DNA of 64,000 bases, from assembly GCA_030435675.1 (NCBI GenBank), contig CM059621.1, positions 3,162,001-3,226,000 of the forward strand. Reading direction: 5' to 3'. This document shows, piece after piece, positions 55,334 through 64,000 of this stretch; the first letter of the stretch is position 1; the number at the start of each line of letters is the position of its first letter. The notes under the pieces are model-generated. The model did not search any database. It worked only from the letters and a program-made list of their open reading frames with translations, and was not told the origin of the DNA. Position numbers and translations under genes: made by a program. This stretch comes from Steinernema hermaphroditum (Eukaryota; Nematoda; Chromadorea; Rhabditida; Steinernematidae).

Positions 55334-58165
55334 TTAGCCAGACATGGTTCCATTGCAGTTGCACAGCTGCTGGACGGAGCCCCATCCATTGCTCATTTGC
55401 GAGTTCATCACCCAGAAGAGACGGAGAGAGTTGGTACCGCAATACTGTGTGATGATGTAGGCGAAGGCATTAATTCGCTGGACGTCGGTGGTGAGCGTGG
55501 TGTTGCGAACGACGCTGTTGTCGATCTTAAGGATGTAGGGCTTGAAGTTGACGCACTGGGTTCCGTTGTAGCTGTTACAGTCGGTGTAGAGACTATCCAC
55601 CTGAAGAGGGTTTTGGAAGGAAAGGCGGTGAGGTAGGCCTCACCACAATGGAGTGGTTGTTGTTGAGTTGGAAGAGTGGGCCCGCAGTAGCACAGTTTCC
55701 AGTCATCATGGTCGTTGTGGGTGGCATAGGAGTAGTCATGGGAGGCAGCGAAGGCACTTCGGTTCCGCTGGGGTTGAGGACACACATCTAAATAAAACGG
55801 AAAGCTGAGAACTATACACAGAAATATACGATGTCAAAGCAGTCGAGGAAGTCACCGAAGCTGCCGAAGATGACTTCCAGGAAGATGGAGAACTCGCGGA
55901 TACTGGCGAAGAGGAAGTTGTTGATCTTGAGGAACTGCTTCCAGTCAATGACGATGTTCTGTGCGATTGTCATAGCGACTCCAGGCTGCTGCGAGTGCGC
56001 CTGGATATTGGAGATCAAGTCAAGAGTGGAGGTCTGTTCAGCGCGCGTGAGGCCATAGCTCGAGTTGCTGCAGTCATTCGTCATATCGTTTGCCATGATG
56101 CACTGCGACTGTCCGGCTCGAGCAGAGAAGAGGTGTTCGAAGTGCGAGAAGCGGAACCACTGCACAAATAGCTTAGTTCGTGAAAGCTAACAAGCACCTA
56201 CTTCCAATGACACGTCCCGGAACATCTTGAAAGCTCCCCAGGAACCGATATTGATGTTTGCGAACTGATCTTCCAGTTCTGGGTGACTCTTGAAGAAAGA
56301 TTGGAATCGGATCTCGAGCTCCTCCAAAATTTGGGAAGAGCTGAGCGACGAGCTGCTTGCGATCGATTTGATGTCGGCGACGAGGGCGTTACAGTCAGAC
56401 TGCTGCTGGACTGTGAGGCTGAAGGACGAGATGGCAGATTCGATGGAAGAGGTGAGCTGACATTCTCCGCCGCTGAAGACGAGCACAGACTGACACGATT
56501 GTCCGTTAAACTGAATCGGCTGATGTAGATATTTCGAGAATATTCACAAATACCTCGATGGCGACATTGAAGAGATCGTTGAGCATGCCCCAGCTGCTGA
56601 TGAAGAGATACCGTACGATCTTTTTGATAGATAGGTGACCTTTGCAGAAGTCTTTAATGTGGTAGGTGGAGAAGACGAGCTGTTGCTGAGAGCTGAGGGA
56701 GACGTTGCACACGATGTTGTCGCGTACGAACTGCACTTCGGTGATCCAGTCAGTTTGGTCGGACCCGCTGAGGCTAGACGCCATGTTCAGAAGGCCTTGG
56801 ATGAGGAGGGTGCCAGCAGCGCCGCCGTGACTGCAGTCGACGAGGGTCAGGGCAGTTTGGAATCTGCCAATGGCTTCCGATGAAGGAGTTCCGGGCGACA
56901 CGGACTGAGTGCGAAGCTGGGTAACTGAGGAGGACATTTGGGTCACGCTCTGCGAGGATGCGGCAGTTGTTGCACCGGAAATTTGGGTGGCTCCAGAGAC
57001 GGGAGCACCGGGAACTCCGGTGACACCAGGTTGAATAACGGACATCTAGAGCGGTCAAGTGAGATGGATATTCAAGAGCAGACTTACGAAGGAGAAGCAG
57101 TCGAAGAAGTCACCAAAGGAGCCAAAGTTGAACTGAGAGCCAACGCTGATCACGATGCGCATACGAGCTTCCATGAATTCGAAGGTGAGCAGGAATTGTC
57201 TGAAAGAGTGCACACATGCCCTCATCTTGTCGAAGTCGGCCAAGGTGTTGTCATTCATGACGATCTGCAGGTTTGAAATGAAGTCAAGCAGCTGAGTGCG
57301 CTCGGAGCGACTCCATGGGGCGTTCGAGTCCTGTGCGGAGGCGTTGATGCCTTGCAGGAAGGCACAGTTGTTGCCACCCATAAAGAGATTGTGGATGTTG
57401 GCGAGGCGGTGGAACTGCTTGCAGACGCGGCGGAACTGGCCAAGGAATCCGAACGAGGTGATCTGAATCTCCGAGAAAGCCTCGAAGTCGGCAGCGCCAA
57501 ACTGCGCCTCAAAGTCTTGGAACACTTCTTCGATGAGCACATGTTTGTAGTGGACGTCGTCGGAACCGATTATGACAGAATGGATCTGCGATACAAGCCA
57601 CTGGCATTCATGCAGCTGCATACCACTGGATGCGGCGGCACACTTGTGCTTCAGGGCCCGCGTGACGTCGCAGTCGCCATCACTGCCCACAAAAAGCAGG
57701 CCCTCGGTTTGTTCGCCGTCGACTTGCTGCGCGACATCGCAGAAATCGTTGAAACTGCCAAAGCCAACGATCTGGAAGAACTGAATCTCCAAAGCGATCG
57801 ACTGGTACTGCTTGAAGAAGATGAGGAGCAGGTATCCACAGGCCGAAATCTGCTCATCGTCCGTCAGGGAAGCGTTTGAGAGGATTTCGTTGACCTGATC
57901 GACGACCACGTTGAAATTGACTAGATCGGAACCGGACAGCTGTAGGCTGGCATTGTGGAGGCCCTCCTTTAGGGGACAATCTCCGTTTTGATCCTTTTTC
58001 ACACAAGAACCGCGTTTGCTGAACTTGTCCCGACTCTCCTGCGATCCCGATCCTGCTTCCACTAAACGCAAAACATTAGGGTGCCTTACATGGTTTCCAA
58101 ATCTTACCAGAACCGAGGAAGAGCAGAGCGACGGAGAAGGCCAGAACCACACCACGACAACACAT
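55334..58165 (-). CDS. Secreted repeat protein of the WGS/FGSF family, long member (left arm)
   Basis: Exons 58165-58108, 58061-57088, 57045-56554, 56510-56202, 56159-55830, 55787-55644 and 55600-55334 give about 857 residues. The signal peptide is MCCRGVVLAFSVALLFLGS. About seven repeats of roughly 100 residues follow, ending in IVGFGSFNDFCDVAQQ, ITSFGFLGQF, FNFGSFGDFFDCFSF, ISSWGMLNDLFNVA, NIGSWGAFKMFRDV, VIFGSFGDFLDCFDI and NGWGSVQQLCNC. Most repeats have N-glycosylation sites near NASL and one or two cysteines. After the first intron (phase 1), all introns are phase 0 and mostly fall at repeat ends, suggesting growth by exon duplication. A Ser/Thr linker lies at exon 3's start and a TTTP linker in exon 6. 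No known domain was recognised. The 5' half is duplicated in inverted orientation at 62.2 kb. Confidence 0.8.
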
Positions 58166-58462
58166 GACTGTGCCTGCGCTGCTATCTGTATCGGGAGCTC
58201 CGTTTTATAGTCGTTCCACGAGTACCCACTTATTTGCCACGTTTCTTGTTTGTTGTTGCCATCCTGGATTAGTGAGCGCAGTGTTACAGCGGATTCATTA
58301 TGTATTCCGTTTCTGTGCGTGTCTACCATTCTGTTCCGTCAGTACCGTCGTTTAATCTGCTAACAGAAGCCATAATCATTTCCATGAACATATCGGAAAC
58401 TATATTGATCAGAGCATAGTGGGCACAAACGCAAGCGAAGGTTCTTTTCAAAGGTGAAACAT
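56362..58462 (-). repeat. Left arm of a large inverted repeat
   Basis: About 2.1 kb, almost identical in reverse complement to 61900-64000 and of the same length, so it lacks net insertions. It includes the 5' flank and first four exons of the repeat-protein gene. The homology reaches the right edge of the window, so the true arm length is unknown. The inner boundary is near TGTTTCACCTT at 58452-58462. Confidence 0.95.
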
Positions 58463-59019
58463 ACTGAAACGCAACAGGTGCCACTTCGCCCGCTGCACCA
58501 TGCCGTCGCGCGTTCAAAGAATACAGCTTTTCGCCTGCTCTACCTACGGAAACTGCCGAAACTCCAAACCGCACGGCTTCAGTCAAAAATAAAGATGGGA
58601 TTCCGCTCATTTCGCTGTACCGACGCGCCTCGTTAGGATTTAGCCTTCTCGCCTCTCTGATACCCGCGCACATTGATGCTGTTACGCCGTAACAAGTGTT
58701 TGAGGAAGCGGAATCTGAACTTGGTGGAGAACCTCGCAGTCGGGTAATTAAACCTTTATTTACAACAGGGCATAGGCACGAGCTCGCGGTTATTACATCA
58801 AGTGAACAGAATGGTGGCTAAATTGTAGACTACACAGGAGCAGAGAGGGAGCTTCGGCAAGTCGAAATGATAGTCAGCGAGACCGCAGACGGAGCGCTCG
58901 TGGTAGACCTAGACATTTCGACAATGAAAGCCTGTGAAGTCGACCTCTACGATGCAGGTGGTGTTGTTAGATAGGTGTTGTCGTTAATTATAGCCATTAG
59001 AATGCCAGACAACGATTTC
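58463..59019. other. Spacer between inverted arms, left part
   Basis: About 58600-58690 resembles the 3' half of the 50.7-kb retroposon (CTTCTCGCCTCTCTGATACC, CCGCGCACA). No gene was seen. Confidence 0.45.
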
Positions 59020-60059
59020 TATTGGGTTGCTGCATTGAAAATGTTAAAAATTATAAATATCTTCTGTTCTCGCCATGTTTACTCCTAGAGCATAACTGAC
59101 GGGCGCGTTGGTGAGCACAGTTAACTGTTAACTGGGCGACTTGTCCATTGCATTCCTCTTAGTGTTGAAGGTTTATTTTGTCTTAATGGGGCATTTGGCA
59201 CCTCGAAATCGCGAAGTGCGAAGTGATGTTCGGGCTTCCTATGGTATTAATTGTGTGATAGACGGTCACCGCCTTCAGCCACGTACATTTTCTACCGGAT
59301 ACACCTATCGCTGTATTGGTCATGTAGCGCTTCAACCTCAGATGTCTAGACATGCATATGAAAACTTGAACACATCGTATACATTTACGTGTATCAACAA
59401 GGAGTGAAAACCACGGTGGGTACCGTCAGAAAGGTCCCACCACATTTTTCCTGAAGACGCTGTCAGTGTTTGGGGCGCAAATGTCTGGGGCGCAAGTGTG
59501 GTATTGTCACATCACCATGTTCTCTTAACTCCAAATGTTTTCAATATGTTAAGTGCTACAGTACTCTATAACAGGCTATGGGACATGCAATAGGTAGCTA
59601 TCACACACAGCTACCAAGCCCACATGGCGACTACACGAGCTCACTTCTACTTCTCGGAAATAGAGACCAAATGTTGAAACAATCACATTTTAGGAATGGC
59701 GCCTGAAATCTCACATTTTCAAGTTGACCTCCAGAATGGCCCTCCACATTGAGCTGAGAGATTCCTTTCTTGCTATTTATCAAGAACCTTCTTAGGACTA
59801 TCTTACTGTCGTGTTTACTCATCCGTAAATGGATACATCAGAGAATTCCAGTCAGAATAAGGTAAAGAGGTCGAAAATGGGACCGAAACATTTTTTTGAC
59901 TCAAAACCCCGGATTTTCTTTTAACGCGACATCCGGCATGTGCCCGAGAAGTGTACTGTAGTTTTTCGTCCGAATGGTGACTACCTTGAGTGAGATCGAG
60001 GCTACTGTTAATAAACTACAATTTTAATTTTGTAACATTTTCAATGCAGCAACCCAATA
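59020..60059. mobile_element. TIR DNA element, probably Tc1/mariner-type relic
   Basis: It is bounded by perfect inverted repeats of about 27 bases starting TATTGGGTTGCTGCATTGAA at both ends. The terminal TA could be the target duplication. The interior (59540-59950) is related to 5520-5990. A frame at 59186-59404 with GYTYRCIGH and YTFTCINKE is open but not conserved in the other copy. No intact transposase was found. Confidence 0.75.
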
Positions 60060-60459
60060 CTTATGTTTTTTTTTCTGTCTTAATTATGTAGCAAGTTGCA
60101 ATTTCATGATGCATACGTGTCGTTATCACCATATCATGTTTTTTCCGGTTGTTCAAGACACCATGTGGAATCTCTCCAAGAAAAGTCTCAAATACATAGC
60201 AAGTCGTTTAAATTATGATATACTGGGCATTCGAAATGTTATAACCATACCATTTTTTTTTATTTGCGGCATGCCTGACGTCATGTCAAGTCTCAACACA
60301 GAGTATCTTGTGACAAAAAGACATCAGGCATGTCGAGTGAATCACCGACTGGAACAAGTTTTTTTCTCAATGACGTAATGTCTCTCATCAAAACAACTTT
60401 TCTTCCTTGTTTCTTTTTATATATTCAATGCTGGAGTTGGCAATTCAGTGCACAGTAGG

Positions 60460-61092
60460 ATGACTTTGAGCTCAAATGACCACTGCCTATGCGGCGTTAT
60501 GCATGTAAGAGTAAGTGAACTATCGTAAGCTCCTAATATATTAAATAGATTGTTTATAGTCGGGAACTCTCCTTATTGGTGTATTCTACTTGACGTTTGG
60601 TTGCATAGCTACTGTTGCCGAACATGGTCGGCTATTCGCTGTTGACTTAGCCGCTCTTGCTGTTATGGTTCTAGGAGCGTGTACTGCCTGTGGAGCGGAT
60701 AAGAATAAGCACCAATTGTTGATGCCTTTAATGATCGTTCTGGTACCACAATTCTCATATATCCGAGCACATTGTCCGTTTTTCAGGTTATCTCGAACAT
60801 CGCATTCATCATATCGGTTCCCTTACTGGGGATTTTTATTCTTTCTCCAAATTTATTCTTTGAGAACAAAGTATCAGAGTCTCAAGGTACGTAGTATTTG
60901 ATTAAACGATGACAACTTTCCATTTTAGAGACAGAATTCCGACAGATTGGTGTAGTTGCCGACTTTGTTATATTTCTTCTGCTGCTGAAAGGACTGTGGT
61001 TTCTCAGTACATTGTACGAATGCTATAAGTATCTAAAGCACAATGACAGTTCTTTTGATGTAGAAATGCAGAATTCAAGGATCTGCCGATGA
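60460..61092 (+). CDS. Four-helix membrane protein, paralog H
   Basis: Exons 60460-60510 (17 codons, MTLSSNDHCLCGVMHVR), 60560-60742 (61 codons), 60787-60886 and 60929-61092, with phases 0, 0 and 1, give about 165 residues. Helices are TLLIGVFYLTFGCIATVA, LAALAVMVLGACTACG, VISNIAFIISVPLLGIFIL and VADFVIFLLLLKGLWFLSTL, followed by YECYKYLKHNDSSFDVEM. The first exon (MHVR at the splice) closely parallels paralog E (MHVK). It is the only plus-strand member and lies in the spacer between the inverted-repeat arms. AATAAA occurs about 50 bases after the stop. Function is unknown. Confidence 0.75.
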
Positions 61093-61899
61093 TATGCAAT
61101 GTGCCGATCTAACTGCCTAGTGTACAAACTCTAATTGTAGATGAATAAACATCGTAATGTTATGTACTCCAGATTTCGCATGGCGTCTTATGCAACTGGA
61201 AAAAACATGATATGTTGATAACAATTCATGCACGATATTTCATTTACTATCGTAATAACAACTTGCTATATAATTAAGACCAAAAACATCAGTAGAAATC
61301 GTCGTCTGACAGATTAGGGCAAAAATGTGTATACTGAGGATTCTGAATACAGACAAAGCAAGACTTTCGTCTAGACAAAGCTGAAAACAAACAAACTTTA
61401 ACAGCATAGACTGCTAACAGAATTCAGTCCGACAGAAGAATAACGGCGAAGCCTTCAAGACAACAGGCCTTGCGTAAAATCAATAGGCATAGTCCTAAGC
61501 CGGAGCCTAAGCCAAGCCTGGATGTTAGGCCATGCGCAAAAATGATTGGAGCTCGTTACGGAGCTCGTTCCCCTCGCCCGCAGCTTAAATTTTTAGATTG
61601 TGAACTGATGTGCGCTTTTTTCTCGTTGCCGTCTGGCATAGTGACTGGGATTGATGATAACGTCGTAGAGGTTGAATTCCTTCTCTGTGATATTAGGCTG
61701 ATCTATCATCGGTACGGTAGTGTCTTTTCGCTGTGCGGGTGGATGGGTGGACGAGCGGTGATGACGGTCGTCTTTGCGAGGCAATAGAACTACGGCTTCA
61801 CTTAGAGCGATCCCGAGTTATAGCCAGCGACACAAGTTAAACAATGCCAAAACGGCCAAATGCACAACACAATGTTCTTATGTTTCACAAGGCAGACGA
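61093..61899. other. Spacer between inverted arms, right part
   Basis: 61479-61533 is an inverted copy of the GGCTTAGGC-type short repeat. A plus frame at 61470-61787 crosses it and has no family support. No gene was seen. Confidence 0.4.
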
Positions 61900-64000
61900 A
61901 TGTTTCACCTTCGAAAAGAACCTTCGCTTGCGTTTGTGCCCACTATGTTCTAATCAATATAGTTTCCGCCATGTTCATGGAAATGATTATGGCTTCTGTT
62001 AGCAGATTAAACGACGGTACTGACGGAACAGAATGGTAGACACGCACAGAAACGGAATACATAATGAATCCGCTGTAACACTGCGCTCACTAATCCAGGA
62101 TGGCAACAACAAACAAGAAACGTGGCAAATAAGTGGGTACTCGTGGAACGACTATAAAACGGAGCTCCCGATACAGATAGCAGCGCAGGCACAGTCATGT
62201 GTTGTCGTGGTGTGGTTCTGGCCTTCTCCGTCGCTCTGCTCTTCCTCGGTTCTGGTAACATTTGGAAACCATGTAAGGCACCCTAATGTTTTGCGTTTAG
62301 TGGAAGCAGGATCGGGATCTCAGGAGAGTCGGGACAAGTTCAGCAAACGCGGTTCTTGTGTGAAAAAGGATCAAAACGGAGACTGTCCCCTAAAGGAGGG
62401 CCTTCACAATGCCAGCCTGCAGCTGTCCGGTTCCGATCTAGTCAATTTCAACGTGGTCGTCGACCAGATCAACGAAGTCCTCTCGAACGCTTCCCTGACG
62501 GACGATGAGCAGATTTCGGCCTGTGGATACCTGCTCCTCATCTTCTTCAAGCAGTACCAGTCGATCGCTTTGGAGATTCAGTTCTTCCAGATCGTTGGCT
62601 TTGGCAGTTTCAACGATTTCTGCGATGTCGCGCAGCAAGTCGACGGCGAACAGACCGAGGGACTGCTTTTTGTGGGCAGTGATGGCGACTGCGACGTCAC
62701 GCGGGCCTTGAAGCACAAGTGTGCCGCCGCGTCCAGTGGTATGCAGCTGCATGAGTGCCAGTGGCTTGTATCGCAGATCCATTCTGTCATCATCGGCTCC
62801 GACGACGTCCACTACAAGCATGTGCTCATCGAAGAAGTGTTCCAAGACTTTGAGGCGCAGTTTGGCGCTGCCGACTTCGAGGCCTTCTCGGAAATTCAGA
62901 TCACCTCGTTCGGATTCCTTGGCCAGTTCCGCCGCGTTTGCAAGCAGTTCCACCGCCTCGCCAACATCCACAATCTCTTTATGGGTGGCAACAACTGTGC
63001 CTTCCTGCAAGGCATCAACGCCTCCGCACAGGACTCGAACGCCCCTTGGAGTCGCTCCGAGCGCACTCAGCTGCTTGACTTCATTTCAAACCTGCAGATC
63101 GTCATGAATGACAACACCTTGGCCGACTTCGACAAGATGAGAGCATGTGTGCACTCTTTCAGACAATTCCTGCTCACCTTTGAATTCATGGAAGCTCGTA
63201 TGCGCATCCTGATCAGCGTTGGCTCTCAGTTCAACTTTGGCTCCTTTGGTGACTTCTTCGACTGCTTCTCCTTCGTAAGTCTGCTCTTGAATATCCATCT
63301 CGCTTGACCGCTCTAGATGTCCGTTATTCAACCTGGTGTCACCGGAGTTCCCGGTGCTCCCGTCTCTGGAGCCACGCAAGTTTCCAGCGCAACAACTGCA
63401 GCATCCTCTCCGAGCGTCACCCAAATGTCCTCCTCAGTTACCCAGCTCCCCACTCAGTCCGTGTCGCCCGGAACTCCCTCATCGGAAGCCATTGGCAGAT
63501 TCCAAACTGCCCTGAACCTCGTCGACTGCAGTCACGGCGGAGCTGCTGGCACCCTCCTCATCCAAGGCCTTCTGAACATGGCGTCTAGCCTCAGCGGATC
63601 CGACCAAACTGACTGGATCACCGAAGTGCAGTTCGTACGCGACAACATCGTGTGCAACGTCTCTCTCAGCTCTCAACAACAGCTCGTCTTCGCCACCTAC
63701 CATATTAAGGACTTCTGCAAAGGTCACCTATCTATCAAAAAGATCGTACGGTATCTCTTCATCAGCAGCTGGGGCATGCTCAACGATCTCTTCAATGTCG
63801 CCATCGAGGTATCTGTGAATGTTCTCGAAATATCTACATTAGCCGATTAAGTTTAACGGACGATCGTGTCAGTCTGTGCTCGTCTTCAGCGGCGGAGAAT
63901 GTCAGCTCACCTCTTCCATCGAATCTGCCATCTCGTCCTTCAGCCTCACAGTCCAGCAGCAGTCTGACTGTAACGCCCTCGTCGCCGACATCAAATCGAT
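61900..64000 (+). repeat. Right arm of a large inverted repeat (runs off window)
   Basis: Reverse complement of 56362-58462, with matching length and only scattered substitutions. It contains the first exons of the second repeat-protein gene. Confidence 0.95.
62197..64000 (+). CDS. Secreted repeat protein of the WGS/FGSF family, right-arm copy (partial)
   Basis: Exons 62197-62254, 62301-63274 and 63317-63808, then a fourth from about 63852 that continues past the window end. It has the same signal peptide (MCCRGVVLAFSVALLFLGS) and repeat landmarks as the left copy, with a few substitutions (DQINEVLSNAS for DQVNEILSNAS; RMRILISV for RMRIVISV). Exon lengths 58, 974 and 492 are identical. The acceptor of exon 4 reads ATTAAG instead of the left copy's ATTCAG. 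Either AAG is tolerated or a CAG about 21 bases further in (near 63872) is used, which would remove seven residues in frame. The frame is open to the edge, so the copy appears functional so far. Confidence 0.8.

Noticed and set aside
57352..57879. Antisense frame in the repeat-protein gene (also 62438-63010)
   Set aside because: Duplicated together with the sense exon, so its presence twice is not independent evidence; codon bias explains it.
62033..62196. Continuous 424-codon frame starting MVDTHRNG (and its left-arm twin)
   Set aside because: The part before exon 2 reads through 5' UTR and intron in the wrong frame. The spliced ATG at 62197 gives a clean signal peptide.
1..64000. CRISPR arrays, bacterial operons, rRNA genes
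   Set aside because: None seen; spliced genes and nematode receptor families show a eukaryotic chromosome.

Overview
The window looks like nuclear DNA of a free-living or necromenic nematode. I infer this from many short introns (about 42-60 bases) ending in TTTCAG, several nematode-only chemoreceptor families (Srsx, Srt, Srx and Srh/Str-like), a ground-like (hedgehog-related) protein, a tandem-CRD galectin and a nematode-type fukutin-like enzyme. A diplogastrid such as Pristionchus fits the mix of lineage-specific duplicated families, but this is inference. All gene models below were spliced by eye from reading frame, phase and GT-AG signals.

Layout. 1-20 kb: a chain of six minus-strand genes for small four-helix membrane proteins (1.3-2.0, 6.5-7.6, 8.2-10.2, 13.5-14.2, 15.6-16.4 and 18.9-19.6 kb), interleaved with two Srsx-type receptors (3.7-5.0 and 17.5-18.5 kb), a threonine-rich secreted protein (11.7-13.1 kb) and a glycine/cysteine-rich ground-like protein (14.6-15.2 kb). 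20-27 kb: a galectin, a dead Tc1/mariner element and a fukutin-like Golgi enzyme. 28-49 kb: a chemoreceptor-rich stretch (Srt x2, Srbc-like, Srx x2, Srh/Str-like, one other 7TM) plus two glycine-rich secreted proteins lying as an inverted duplicate (34.7 and 42.8 kb). 50-64 kb: secreted proteins built from about 100-residue repeats (51.9, 55.3-58.2 and 62.2 kb onward). The last two lie on a 2.1-kb inverted repeat that runs off the right edge. Two more four-helix genes (54.1 and 60.5 kb) sit beside these.

The genes do not form an operon or one pathway. Most look like membrane receptors or secreted/surface proteins, typical of fast-evolving chromosome-arm DNA. About a third of the models carry a break: a frameshift, a premature stop, a lost exon or an orphan exon.

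The most interesting non-gene signal is a family of roughly 0.4-0.55 kb retroposons. Each has a conserved 3' hairpin, an AAATAAA motif followed by short tandem tails, and perfect or near-perfect 9-14 base target duplications at four copies. One copy interrupts a recent tandem duplication, so its empty site is visible in the same window. Other mobile DNA includes a foldback element (28.0 kb), a TIR element (59.0-60.1 kb) and a minisatellite inside an intron (9.2-9.7 kb).
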